Assembly (NCBI RefSeq): GCF_902498805.1
Contig: NZ_LR701637.1
Location: 434,001 to 498,000, forward strand
DNA: 64,000 bases
Direction of reading: 5' to 3'
Origin: Imperialibacter sp. EC-SDR9
Lineage (GTDB): Bacteria > Bacteroidota > Bacteroidia > Cytophagales > Cyclobacteriaceae
The first letter of the stretch is position 1, and the number at the start of each line of letters is the position of its first letter. The notes under the pieces are model-generated. The model made no database searches. It had not been told where the DNA came from and saw nothing but the letters and a program-made list of their open reading frames with translations. The translations under genes and the position numbers were made by a program. Below are positions 42,060 to 51,142 of this stretch, in pieces.

Positions 42060-45005
42060 TTAGGTTAATAGATTCTGGATATCTTCTTTCGAAAGATTTT
42101 TTACAAAACTCTCTTCGGTGCTAATTAATTCCGTAGCCAGCTTCATTTTTGACTGCTGAAGCGCCAATATTTTCTCCTCTACAGTGTTCTTCGTGATGAA
42201 TTTGTAGGTAAAAACCTTGTTTTCCTGCCCAATTCTGTGCGCTCTGTCCACGGCCTGTGCCTCCACGGCCGGGTTCCACCAGGGGTCGAGGAGGAACACA
42301 TAATCGGCCTTGGTTAAGTTGAGGCCCAAGCCTCCTGCTTTCAGAGAGATTAGGAACACCTTAATAGAGGGATCATTTTGAAACTTCTCTACCTGTGCCT
42401 GGCGGTCCTTGGTGGAGCCGTCGAGATAGCAATAGGTAATTCTGTTTTCCTTCAGGTAATTTTCCAGCAAAGCCAAATGCTTCACAAACTGGCTAAAAAC
42501 CAATATTTTGTGGTCTTTGCCGACAGCTGTTGCCAGCATGTGGGTCACGTCCTCCATCTTTCCTGAGTCGCCCCCATAGTCGGGATCAACGAGCTTGGGG
42601 TGGTTGGCTATCTGCCGGAGCTTTGTCAGGCCCTGTAGCAAAATCATGTGCGACTTGTTGACGCCATCCGTTTCTATCTGATCCATGATTTTGTTTCTGA
42701 ACAGCGACTTGGCTGTCTCATACTCCTCTTCCTGCATCGCAGTCATGGTGCAATACTGAACGTTTTCAACTTTCTCAGGCAGCTCAGTAGCCACCTGGTT
42801 TTTCTTCCTCCGCAGAATAAACGGTTTTATAATGGCGTAAAGCTTCTGAACCTTCTTTTCGTCGTTCTTTTTTTCAATAGGGTTAAGGAACTCATTTTTG
42901 AAAAATGCCTGATTTCCCAAAAGTCCAGGATTGATAAAGCTCATTTGCGACCACAAGTCCAGCGTGGTGTTTTCGACCGGCGTTCCTGTCAGAATAAGTT
43001 TGTGCTTCGATCGAAGTTTCTTCACTGACTTGGCAATGTTGGAAGAAGGGTTCTTAATGGCTTGAGACTCATCAAGTATAATGTAATTGAAGTAAAACTT
43101 TTCCAGCAAGTCGATGTCAAGCCGCACGATGCCGTAGCTGGTGAGCACCAGGTCGTAGTCGGCAAATTTGGTGACATCTTTCTCTCTTTGTGTGCCTGTG
43201 TAGTTCAGCACTTTGAGGCCAGGAGTAAACTTTATTGCTTCTTTTTCCCAATTGTAGATAAGCGATGTGGGCATGACAAGCAAGCTGGTGCCGGTGTTGC
43301 CGTTTTGTTCTTCTTTCACGGCTTGAAGCATTGCGAGCGTCTGCACGGTTTTTCCCAGGCCCATGTCGTCTGCCAGGCAGCCGCCAAAGTTGTAGCTGTT
43401 GAGGAACCTTAGCCAATTGAACCCAGCTTTCTGGTAGGGCCTTAGCGTGCCCTTAAAATGCAATGGGGCCGGGAAGTCTTCGATCTCCTCAAAGCCCCGC
43501 AACTTCTCCAGTTTTCTGCTGAGTGTAACGGTAGCCAGGTCGCTATTGCTCAACTCCTTAACCAGCGCCAGGTGATGTTTTTTGAGTGAAACGGCACTTC
43601 CGTCAGCTTTGCCATCTTCGGCAAAATTGAAAAGCTCAGAATATTCCGTAAACCAGGCTTCAGGGATAACGGCGATTTCCCCATTGGGGAGCGTGATTTC
43701 CCTTTGTTTTCGAATGATATGCTTTCTGATGGTTTGAAATGGAATTTCAAACTCACCGAACCGAACCGTGGCAAAAATGTCGAACCAGTCAATGTTTTCT
43801 CTTACCTCAATCGAGATTTGCGAAGTACCGATAAAGTACCGCTTGTCTCCCTTTTGGTTTTGCTGAAGCTTGACCCCAAGCTCTGCCAGCTTAGGAGCGG
43901 TAAAAGACATCCAGCTGAACGCTTCCCCTTTGTTCAGGGTGGCCTTTGCATGCTTCAACTCCAGCCCCGACTCTTTCAATAGGGCAATAATTTCCCGTTC
44001 TCTCGTCAGGTCACGGTTGACTCTGTGAAATGTGTAGTCGTCTCCGTTTTGCTCTACCGACACACTCACTTCAGTCAGATTTTCAGCTTTGAACTTGTAC
44101 GGGCCGTATTGAAAAACGAGCTCAAAAAGCATTTTTTCATCGTTGGGATCGCCCGCCACAGCCACATTGCCCTCGTCGGAAAAGAGTGATAGCTCTTTTG
44201 TTGATGCAAGCTCAGAAAAAGTGATAACAGCCTTTGGGGGGAAGCTAACGGTGTTGATGGTAAAGCCTTTGGCGTATACGTCAAAAGCTGCAACGAGAGG
44301 AGCGACGAACTTCCTGTAGTAAGTATCCTCCACCGACTTGGGGATCACAATAAACTTCTTGTTCAAAAACGGCATTAGCTTATGGCCGTCTACTTCTTTT
44401 TTGAAAGTGAACAGCATATTGTCCATCACCATCCAGGCCGGCTTTTTACTTACGATGTAGGCCCCCTTGTTGTTGAACTCAAGCTTTTCGCCGTTCAGCT
44501 TCAGCGTTGGGAAGTAGTGAGTGTTGTCTTCATTTCGCCTGAAGTGGAAGAGAACAGTGGCTGGTTCGTTCTGCCATTCCAGCTTTTTCCAGGCAGGGTC
44601 ACCATCTCGCCCCATTTCGTACACCTCCTTGTTCACCATCAAGGGCAGTAGTTTTCCTCTCCTTCTTTCCAGGTACTGCTCAATTTCCTGCTGTAGTAGC
44701 TTGTTTCCTTTTTCGGTGTCGTAGGTTTTTAAAAAGAATTCTGCCGGCTTGATCTTTTTTTTATGAAAGTGACTCACTACCGCATCCTGCTGCATCGAGT
44801 CCATCGTCTTTATGAGTTCGTAATCGACTTCGTCCAGCCCGGCAGCAAATTCCTGTGCGTTCTTGAAGGAAATATTTTGAGAAGCCAAAGAAAGCCTGCC
44901 TTTTTCATCTACTTGTACCACGAACGATTCCACCAAATAGCCGAGGTACTCGTGCTGGAACAGAGAATAAATTAATTTGAATGGTTTTGCTGGTGAAACG
45001 TTCAT
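42060..45005 (-). CDS. SNF2-family DEAD/DEAH helicase (Swi2/Snf2 ATPase)
   Basis: A 981-residue protein from ATG 45005 (a TTG four codons earlier is less likely). The N-terminal half (to about 500) is a variable region without a recognised enzyme domain. The SNF2 ATPase follows: RPYQKAGFNWLRFL, Walker A DDMGLGKT (about 549-556), Walker B-like DESQAIKN (about 648-655), then helicase motifs V and VI (SLKAGGLGLNLTKADYV, WWNPAVEAQAVDRAHRIGQ at about 910-930). Family members remodel protein-DNA complexes or RNA polymerase without unwinding DNA. SNF2 proteins also occur in defence systems, but no methylase, nuclease or other partner is nearby, so a housekeeping role is favoured. Confidence 0.92.
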   Translation of the reverse strand: MNVSPAKPFKLIYSLFQHEYLGYLVESFVVQVDEKGRLSLASQNISFKNAQEFAAGLDEVDYELIKTMDSMQQDAVVSHFHKKKIKPAEFFLKTYDTEKGNKLLQQEIEQYLERRRGKLLPLMVNKEVYEMGRDGDPAWKKLEWQNEPATVLFHFRRNEDNTHYFPTLKLNGEKLEFNNKGAYIVSKKPAWMVMDNMLFTFKKEVDGHKLMPFLNKKFIVIPKSVEDTYYRKFVAPLVAAFDVYAKGFTINTVSFPPKAVITFSELASTKELSLFSDEGNVAVAGDPNDEKMLFELVFQYGPYKFKAENLTEVSVSVEQNGDDYTFHRVNRDLTREREIIALLKESGLELKHAKATLNKGEAFSWMSFTAPKLAELGVKLQQNQKGDKRYFIGTSQISIEVRENIDWFDIFATVRFGEFEIPFQTIRKHIIRKQREITLPNGEIAVIPEAWFTEYSELFNFAEDGKADGSAVSLKKHHLALVKELSNSDLATVTLSRKLEKLRGFEEIEDFPAPLHFKGTLRPYQKAGFNWLRFLNSYNFGGCLADDMGLGKTVQTLAMLQAVKEEQNGNTGTSLLVMPTSLIYNWEKEAIKFTPGLKVLNYTGTQREKDVTKFADYDLVLTSYGIVRLDIDLLEKFYFNYIILDESQAIKNPSSNIAKSVKKLRSKHKLILTGTPVENTTLDLWSQMSFINPGLLGNQAFFKNEFLNPIEKKNDEKKVQKLYAIIKPFILRRKKNQVATELPEKVENVQYCTMTAMQEEEYETAKSLFRNKIMDQIETDGVNKSHMILLQGLTKLRQIANHPKLVDPDYGGDSGKMEDVTHMLATAVGKDHKILVFSQFVKHLALLENYLKENRITYCYLDGSTKDRQAQVEKFQNDPSIKVFLISLKAGGLGLNLTKADYVFLLDPWWNPAVEAQAVDRAHRIGQENKVFTYKFITKNTVEEKILALQQSKMKLATELISTEESFVKNLSKEDIQNLLT

Positions 45006-45191
45006 TAATAGATTCAAAAAATTTTCAAACCTGAAAACTAACCATTATCGGTCAAATAAGCATCAAAATTCTGTAATCTGTTTGACTCTAAAATCAATGA
45101 AGTTTCTCCAATCAGTTGAAAACTAAAACATTGATAGCTTTATTGGTGAAGCACCCGAGGGCGATTCATTTTATATACGGCAAAAATGAAC

Positions 45192-45215
45192 CGCTGACGG
45201 GTTCACAAGTCAGCG
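45192..45215 (-). terminator. Probable terminator of the LolC/E-like gene
   Basis: CGCTGAC / GTCAGCG form a perfect 7-base-pair stem with a 10-base loop that spans the stop codon at 45203. On the minus strand it is followed by GTTCATTTTTG, a weak U-rich tract. Confidence 0.45.
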
Positions 45216-46426
45216 ATAAACTTTGATTTGCTTGCCAGGTAGGCGGGTCTGTAGGAGGCAAGCAAGGTGACCAGGATAGAAAGCACAGCAGTAACGGCAA
45301 CGTCGAGGGGATCGATGAGCACAGGATAGGCGTCTACAATAGAGCTTTGCATACCCAAAGAAACAACCCCAAACTGCTGCTGAAGATAGCTCAAAGTAAG
45401 TCCGAGCACGAGGCCAATAGAGGCGCCAATGAGCCCGATAAGTGCACCTTCCGACACGAAAATCCTTCTGATGAGCTTATCTGTGGCACCAAGCGCATAG
45501 AGGATCGCCACATCCCTTTTCTTTTCGAGGGCAAGCATGGAAAGCGAGAAGAAGATGTTAAATGAGGCAATAGCCACAATAAACGAGAAGGTCAGAAAAA
45601 CGAAAAACTTCTCCCACTTCAGTATTTTGAAGAGATCAGAATGTTGCTCTTCTGAAGTTTGGATTTTGAATTGGTCGCCCAGTAGTTTTTGCAATGTCGG
45701 CTTCACAGCTTCTGGGGTGAAACCCTCTTGTAGTTGGAGCTCCAGGCTTGTCCTTTTGTTGCCAAACTCCGTTAATGTGACGGCAAAATCAAGTGGGACG
45801 AAGATGTAGGTCTCGTCGTACTGCTTCTCAAGAGCAAAAAAGCCACCTGGCATAATGCTTTGCTTATTGAAATAGCTCGATGGGCTTAACGAGCCTGGGT
45901 TCACATTTTTTGGGTAATGAAGCTGTAGTGCGAGGAAATCGTTGTTGGCCGAAATTGAAAGGGCGTACTGAATGCCACGCCCAATAATGGCCCTTGGCAT
46001 TTTGTCTTTCTTAAGCAGGAGCTCGCCCTGAACAAGGTGCTCTTCAAAGCGGTGGTTGCTGATGAAATTATCGCTAACACCCTTTATCTTCGCCACCATG
46101 TCAGTGTCGTTGTAGGAAATGAGCACAAAGTCTTCGATTACTTCAGACACAATCGACACACCCGGAACAGCCGCTATTGAATCAATCAGGCTTTTGTTGG
46201 CTGCAAAAGTTTTCCCCTTTGAAGCCTCTACTTTTATCTGCGAGTCAAATGTGCCGTACAGGTTTCTGAGAATATCCTCCAGCCCATTGAAAAATGAGAG
46301 CCCAATGATCAATGCCATGGTGCCAACGGCAACCCCTACCATGGAGATGATGGAAATAACGTTGATGAAGTTTTTCTTTTTCTTGGAGACGAAATACTTC
46401 CTGGCGATGAATAGAGGTAGATTCAA
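45203..46426 (-). CDS. LolC/LolE-like lipoprotein-release ABC permease
   Basis: A 407-residue FtsX-family permease: helix 1 in the first 45 residues after FIARKYFVSKKKKNFINVIS, a periplasmic core domain (about 45-260), and three helices at the end with LEKKRDVAILYALGATDKLI (about 306-325), the typical FtsX coupling loop. The start is TTG 46426; family members begin MNLPxFIA at this same point, and no other start fits between it and the rbfA stop. Such permeases pair with a LolD-type ATPase to lift lipoproteins from the inner membrane; no ATPase is encoded here. It lies 12 bases downstream of rbfA. Confidence 0.85.
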   Translation of the reverse strand: MNLPLFIARKYFVSKKKKNFINVISIISMVGVAVGTMALIIGLSFFNGLEDILRNLYGTFDSQIKVEASKGKTFAANKSLIDSIAAVPGVSIVSEVIEDFVLISYNDTDMVAKIKGVSDNFISNHRFEEHLVQGELLLKKDKMPRAIIGRGIQYALSISANNDFLALQLHYPKNVNPGSLSPSSYFNKQSIMPGGFFALEKQYDETYIFVPLDFAVTLTEFGNKRTSLELQLQEGFTPEAVKPTLQKLLGDQFKIQTSEEQHSDLFKILKWEKFFVFLTFSFIVAIASFNIFFSLSMLALEKKRDVAILYALGATDKLIRRIFVSEGALIGLIGASIGLVLGLTLSYLQQQFGVVSLGMQSSIVDAYPVLIDPLDVAVTAVLSILVTLLASYRPAYLASKSKFIADL

Positions 46427-46438
46427 AGTAGTAGTTCG

Positions 46439-46822
46439 TTAACCTTCTGTCTCTTCATTTTCCTCGTCCGCCGGTGGAATATCTAGGCTGTTGATCAAAC
46501 TATCCATTTTGCGTGCGTGATCCTCAGTGTCATCAATAAAGAAAGCAATTTCAGGAATTATTCTTACCTGTTTGCCTATCCTTTGGCCAAGAAGTTTTCG
46601 AACCTGGCTCTTGCGCTCGTTAATCTGCGCAAGCATTTCATCTCTGTCCGACGCCATAAAAATGCTGAGGTACACTTTGGCAAAGCCGAGGTCTGGGCTC
46701 ATTTTCACTAGCGTAATGGTGATAAAGGCCTTTCCAAACATGTGTTTTGTGTCACGCTGGAAAATCTCCCCTAATTCTTTCTGTATTAAGCGGGCGTATT
46801 TTTGTTGTCTGGTGCTCTCCAT
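46439..46822 (-). CDS. rbfA: Ribosome-binding factor A
   Basis: A 127-residue protein from ATG 46822, opening ESTRQQKYARLIQKELGEIF as RbfA proteins do; a start ten codons upstream would add an unconserved tail. The KH-type core has ITLVKMSPDLGFAKVYLSIF (about 36-55) and LLGQRIGKQVRIIPEIAFFIDDT (about 79-101). RbfA acts in late maturation of the 30S subunit and cold adaptation. The rbfA - LolC/E-like permease pair looks like an operon. Confidence 0.93.
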   Translation of the reverse strand: MESTRQQKYARLIQKELGEIFQRDTKHMFGKAFITITLVKMSPDLGFAKVYLSIFMASDRDEMLAQINERKSQVRKLLGQRIGKQVRIIPEIAFFIDDTEDHARKMDSLINSLDIPPADEENEETEG

Positions 46823-46907
46823 AAGGTGGCAAATATCCGCATTATTTTGCACAATCGGCGTTATAACACGTATTTTCGTGGCAAGACAATAACCTTGAGA
46901 AAATCCG

Positions 46908-48317
46908 TTGCTATCTTTTTTTAGAATAAACGACCCTTACCGCCTCATTTTTGTGCTGCTACTTTTGGTGCTGGTAAGGCTGCCATTTTACATTTGGGGA
47001 ATTCCACTGACGTTACCGGAGCTGCACTGGCGGCTTGTTGGGGAAGCAATGGCTCAGGGCGGTCACCTTTATCTCGATATTTGGGACGACATCGGGCCGC
47101 TGTCAGGCGTCATGTATCAGGTCATCTTCTACCTGTTTGGCGACTCCCGCTGGCCTTACTACGTCATCTCTGCTTTGCTGGTGATTATTCAGGCTGGACT
47201 ATTCAACCAGGTACTGCTACGGAACAAAGCCTACAAGGAAAACACCTACGTGCCTGCCTTGTTTTACATGATGTACATGAATCTTTCGTTCGACTTCATC
47301 ACGCTGTCGCCAATTCTGTTCAGTATCACGTTCATCTTATTAGCGATCAACAATATTTTCCGGCGCATAGACAACAATACCCGGGACGAGCTTTTCCTCT
47401 ACACAGGCCTTTATTTGGGTGTTGCAGTATTGTTCTATCTGCCGCTGCTTCCCTTCCTTCTTACCACAGCATTGTCGCTGGCGCTCTTTACGGGATCCAT
47501 TCCACGGCGGTACATTCTGCTCTTTTTTGGCTTTTCGGTGGTGATTTCTGTCAGCTATGCTTACTACTATTGGCTCGACGCTGTGGATGAGTTCCACACA
47601 CAGTTTATGAAAGGACTTTGGAGAACCAGGAAACATTATTTGATGTCCTCTTTTCAGCTTTTGGTTATCGGCGGTGCCTCACTGTTGATTCTTGTGGTTT
47701 CTCTGTTTCGGATTTACACGAAAGCAAGGTTTGCCAACTATCAGGTGAAGTTTCAGCAGGTAATGTTCATCAACATTATTGCGGGATTCATCACGCTGGC
47801 TATTTCGAATCAAATCGTTCCTCAGCTGCTCCTTATTTTCGTGCCGCCGCTAGCCTTCTTTACCGCTCACTACATCCTGGAAATGAGGCGGAGAATTTGG
47901 GCTGAAATATTTAATACTTTGGTTTTTGTTTTGGTGCTTGGTTGGAGCTATGCAACATTTAAGTTGCCTGCCAGGCTCAATGAGATAATTACTTACGATG
48001 CATATTTTGCTCAAAAGGAGTTGTTGCCTGCTAGCTACGCAGGCAAGAAAATATGGGTAATTGGCGATAAGGAAAGCTACTACGAAAGCAGCGCATTGGG
48101 CAGCAAATACCTGAATTGGGACCTAAGCCAGGAGGAGGTAACACAACTCGATTTTTACAGCAATGTTGAAAATGTATTTAACAATATCAGTCAGACAGAG
48201 CCGGACGTAATTGTAGACCTCGAAGGTTTGATGCCTAAGTTAATAGATCGGGCACCTGCCATAGGCAAAAGATATGAGAGCGTGGCGGGGACTAACTTCT
48301 ATATAAGAAGGGAGTAA
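46908..48317 (+). CDS. Polytopic membrane protein, glycosyltransferase-like
   Basis: A 469-residue protein with about 10-11 hydrophobic helices and a C-terminal soluble tail of about 110 residues (from about 360). The start is probably TTG 46908: no ATG occurs before the first conserved-looking segment. An early WRLVGEAMAQGGHLYLDIWDDIGPLSG loop after helix 1 resembles the first periplasmic loop of GT-C (PMT/ArnT-like) glycosyltransferases, where acidic residues are catalytic. No further signature is clear, so an uncharacterised GT-C-like enzyme is a guess. It abuts rpiB convergently with no base between stops. Confidence 0.65.
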   Translation: MLSFFRINDPYRLIFVLLLLVLVRLPFYIWGIPLTLPELHWRLVGEAMAQGGHLYLDIWDDIGPLSGVMYQVIFYLFGDSRWPYYVISALLVIIQAGLFNQVLLRNKAYKENTYVPALFYMMYMNLSFDFITLSPILFSITFILLAINNIFRRIDNNTRDELFLYTGLYLGVAVLFYLPLLPFLLTTALSLALFTGSIPRRYILLFFGFSVVISVSYAYYYWLDAVDEFHTQFMKGLWRTRKHYLMSSFQLLVIGGASLLILVVSLFRIYTKARFANYQVKFQQVMFINIIAGFITLAISNQIVPQLLLIFVPPLAFFTAHYILEMRRRIWAEIFNTLVFVLVLGWSYATFKLPARLNEIITYDAYFAQKELLPASYAGKKIWVIGDKESYYESSALGSKYLNWDLSQEEVTQLDFYSNVENVFNNISQTEPDVIVDLEGLMPKLIDRAPAIGKRYESVAGTNFYIRRE

Positions 48318-48752
48318 TCAACAGCTTATTTTGCCCACTCTTCGTTCGTGCCTGCCTCCCTCAAATTCAACTGAAAGGAAAGCCTTCACCATTTTCTCAG
48401 CTTCTTCATAGTCGACGAAACGCTCCGGCATGCACAATACGTTGGCGTTGTTGTGTTGCCTTGCAAGTGAAGCGAGTTCCTCTTTCCAGCAAAGGGCCGC
48501 TCGTATTTGCTGGTGTTTATTGGCCGTCATGGCCACACCATTGCCACTGCCACAAATAAGGATACCAAAATCAGATTCATGACTTTCGACGGATGTGGCC
48601 ACAGGATGAGCGAAGTCCGCATAGTCTATCGAATCAGCACTGTAGGTGCCAAAGTCCTTTACTACGTGACCTTCACGTTGCAAAAAGGCAAGTATCTTTT
48701 CTTTGTAACCGAAGCCAGCATGATCAGCTCCCAGGGCAATTTTTAAGCTCAT
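48318..48752 (-). CDS. rpiB: Ribose-5-phosphate isomerase B
   Basis: A 144-residue RpiB/LacAB-family enzyme. ALGADHAGFGYKE carries the conserved Asp10-His11; the catalytic cysteine is Cys67 in GILICGSGNGVAMTANK. The late ERFVDYEEAEKMVKAFL segment is typical. It interconverts ribose 5-phosphate and ribulose 5-phosphate in the pentose phosphate pathway. Start overlaps the tatC stop by 4 bases, so translation is coupled. Confidence 0.94.
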   Translation of the reverse strand: MSLKIALGADHAGFGYKEKILAFLQREGHVVKDFGTYSADSIDYADFAHPVATSVESHESDFGILICGSGNGVAMTANKHQQIRAALCWKEELASLARQHNNANVLCMPERFVDYEEAEKMVKAFLSVEFEGGRHERRVGKISC

Positions 48753-49591
48753 GATTTCGGGTTTCGTTTCAGCGCTTCTTTTGCTTCTTCTCTCGCTTCT
48801 CTGCGTTTGATTCTCTTAGAAATATAGATACTCACTTCATAAAGACCAACGATCGGCAGCGAAACAAGCATTTGGCTAAAAGGGTCAGGTGGAGTAATCA
48901 CAGCACCAACAATGAAGATAACGACGATAGCGTGTCTTCTGTAGGTGATCAGGAATTCCGGCGTTACAATTCCCGCCTTCGTTAGAAAATACATCACAAT
49001 CGGAAGCTGGAAAATCAGCCCGCTTGACAGTACCAACGTCACTACAGTGGAAACATAAGAGATAATATCAAACTCGTTGAGAATGGATGGATCCAGCTGA
49101 TAGTTGGCCAGGAAGTAAACTGACACAGGTGTTACTATAAAGTAGCCAAATAACACGCCGATCATGAAAAGGAAGCTCACGAAAAAGGTGGCCCCACGAG
49201 TCAAATTCCTTTCATGTGAATAAAGTCCCGGCGCAACAAATCGCCAAATTTCCCAAAAGGCATAGGGGAAGGCACAAATCAGCCCCACCACCAGTGAGGA
49301 GGTGATGTGCATAGTGAACTGTCCGGTAAGCTGTCGGCTTTGGATAATGAAGGGAAGCTCGTTGATGCACAGCGCATCTATTCCAACTACTTCTGAGAGC
49401 TTGCAAAGCATTCTGTAAGACCAGAAGTCTGTTTTGGATGGACCAAGAATCAGTACCCCAAAAATGAAGCCCTTGGAAACAAAGGCGGCCACGGAAAAAA
49501 CCAATACTGATGCTACTGAACGTACCAAATGCCACCTGAGTTCCTCCAGGTGGTCGATAAACGACATTTCTTTCTCTTCACTCTCCGCCAC
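48749..49591 (-). CDS. tatC: Sec-independent translocase subunit TatC
   Basis: A 280-residue protein with six membrane helices. The N-terminus has MSFIDHLEELRWHLVRS, the conserved cytoplasmic signal-recognition site of TatC, and helix 2 is followed by AFPYAFWEIWRFVAPGLYSHERN (about 129-151), the other hallmark. A long periplasmic loop lies between helices 1 and 2. TatC binds twin-arginine signals and opens the path for folded proteins. It lies 16 bases after glyA and overlaps rpiB. No tatA is visible. Confidence 0.95.
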   Translation of the reverse strand: MAESEEKEMSFIDHLEELRWHLVRSVASVLVFSVAAFVSKGFIFGVLILGPSKTDFWSYRMLCKLSEVVGIDALCINELPFIIQSRQLTGQFTMHITSSLVVGLICAFPYAFWEIWRFVAPGLYSHERNLTRGATFFVSFLFMIGVLFGYFIVTPVSVYFLANYQLDPSILNEFDIISYVSTVVTLVLSSGLIFQLPIVMYFLTKAGIVTPEFLITYRRHAIVVIFIVGAVITPPDPFSQMLVSLPIVGLYEVSIYISKRIKRREAREEAKEALKRNPKS

Positions 49592-49607
49592 GGCCGATAT
49601 AGTTTAA

Positions 49608-50879
49608 TTATTTGTAAAGTGGGAAGTTGCTCATCCAGCTATTTACCTCCTTCTTGATAGCGGAAAGTTTGGACTCATTCTCATGGTTCATCAATGCGTC
49701 GTCCACCAGTTCGGCGATTTTCAGCATGTCCTTTTCTTTGAGTCCTCTTGTGGTCATGGCCGCAGTTCCGAGCCTCATGCCAGAGGTTACAAACGGAGAC
49801 TTGTCGTCGAAGGGAACCATATTTTTGTTGATGGTAATATCCGCTTTTATAAGGCCATTTTCTGCCTGTTTGCCACTAAGGTTTTTGGGGCGCAGGTCGA
49901 TCAGCATCATGTGGTTGTCGGTACCATCCGAAATCACCTTGTAGCCTTTATCCATAAACGCCTGCGACATTACCTTCGCATTTTTTTGTACCTGCAGCAC
50001 ATAGTTCATGTAGTCGTCCGACAAAGCTTCCTGAAAGGCAATGGCTTTGGCTGCAATCACATGCTCCAGTGGGCCGCCTTGCGTGCCAGGGAAAACACCG
50101 CCGTCCAGCAGCGAGGTCATCATTCTCAAGTCACCTTTAGGCGTTTTTAGCCCAAACGGATTCTCAAAATCCTCCCTCATCATGATCATGCCACCCCTTG
50201 GGCCCCGCAGTGTTTTGTGCGTGGTGGTGGTTACTATGTGGCAATAGTCAAGCGGATCGTTGAGCAAACCCCGGGCAATGAGCCCCGCAGGGTGAGACAC
50301 ATCGGCCAGCAGCAGCGCACCTACTTCATCGGCAATAGCCCTGAGTCTTTCGTAGTCCCAGTCTCTGCTGTAAGCTGAAGCACCACAAATCATCAACTTA
50401 GGTTTTTCTTTCTTTGCTGTAGCTTCTACCACGTCATAGTTGATGACGCCGGTTTCCTTTTCAACGCCATAAAAATTGGCCCGGTACAGCTTGCCTGAAA
50501 AGTTGACGGGGGATCCGTGAGTTAAATGTCCACCATGTGAAAGGTCAAACCCAAGGATAGCGTCACCGGCATTAAGCACTGCCAGCATCACGGCGGCATT
50601 TGCCTGAGCCCCTGAGTGAGGTTGTACGTTGGCCCACGTGGCGCCAAACAATTCCTTTGCACGCTCAATCGCAAGAGTTTCTATTTCATCCACCACTTCG
50701 CAGCCTCCGTAATATCTTTTGCCAGGCAGGCCCTCGGCATATTTATTGGTTAGCACGGTACCCATCGCCTCGATTACCTGCGGAGAAGCAAAGTTCTCAG
50801 AGGCTATCAACTCAATGCCGTCTTCTTGTCTTTTCTTCTCTTTTTGGATGAGGTCAAAAATCAATGTATCTCTCTGCAT
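49608..50879 (-). CDS. glyA: Serine hydroxymethyltransferase
   Basis: A 423-residue PLP enzyme of normal length. Landmarks are [11 protein letters not shown] (about 21-31), [18 protein letters not shown] (about 48-65), [12 protein letters not shown] (about 192-203) and the PLP lysine in [14 protein letters not shown] (about 217-230). It converts serine and tetrahydrofolate to glycine and methylene-tetrahydrofolate. It heads the operon glyA-tatC-rpiB and has a well-formed promoter at 50899-50929. Confidence 0.97.
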   Translation of the reverse strand: MQRDTLIFDLIQKEKKRQEDGIELIASENFASPQVIEAMGTVLTNKYAEGLPGKRYYGGCEVVDEIETLAIERAKELFGATWANVQPHSGAQANAAVMLAVLNAGDAILGFDLSHGGHLTHGSPVNFSGKLYRANFYGVEKETGVINYDVVEATAKKEKPKLMICGASAYSRDWDYERLRAIADEVGALLLADVSHPAGLIARGLLNDPLDYCHIVTTTTHKTLRGPRGGMIMMREDFENPFGLKTPKGDLRMMTSLLDGGVFPGTQGGPLEHVIAAKAIAFQEALSDDYMNYVLQVQKNAKVMSQAFMDKGYKVISDGTDNHMMLIDLRPKNLSGKQAENGLIKADITINKNMVPFDDKSPFVTSGMRLGTAAMTTRGLKEKDMLKIAELVDDALMNHENESKLSAIKKEVNSWMSNFPLYK

Positions 50880-50898
50880 TTCAGGAATTGTTTGCGGC

Positions 50899-50929
50899 CA
50901 AAGTTAGCGCAAGCAGTAGAATTTACCAA
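50899..50929 (-). promoter_or_regulatory. Promoter of the glyA-tatC-rpiB operon
   Basis: On the minus strand, TTG (50929-50927), 20 bases, then TAACTTTG (50906-50899), an exact TAnnTTTG. The -7 box ends 19 bases before the glyA start. This is the best two-part Bacteroidota promoter seen in the window. Confidence 0.6.
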
Positions 50930-51142
50930 TTGAAATACCAGACGTATTACAATGCCTTTTTTAGCATGCGACAACCAAAAGAAATATGCCTTGACGAAGC
51001 CCGCCGTTTCGGCCAACTGACACAGCTGCTATATGTTGTTTTACCCAAAAAAAACGTACATTTTTGTTCCCATTTCAAAATAAAGGCAACATCCGCACAG
51101 CGCATACCTGTTGGATCAGGAATTAATTATAAGGCATAGGAC

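Noticed and set aside
41830-42063. 77-residue plus-strand frame
   Set aside because: It is antisense to the coherent 58-residue CVGCGS gene and shows no family feature.
42060-45005. SNF2 helicase as part of an anti-phage defence system
   Set aside because: No methylase, nuclease, PLD or other known defence partner lies within 10 kb; the neighbours are housekeeping genes.
50864-51139. 91-residue plus-strand frame between glyA and pheA
   Set aside because: It covers the glyA promoter, begins inside glyA antisense, and has no recognisable domain or sensible composition.
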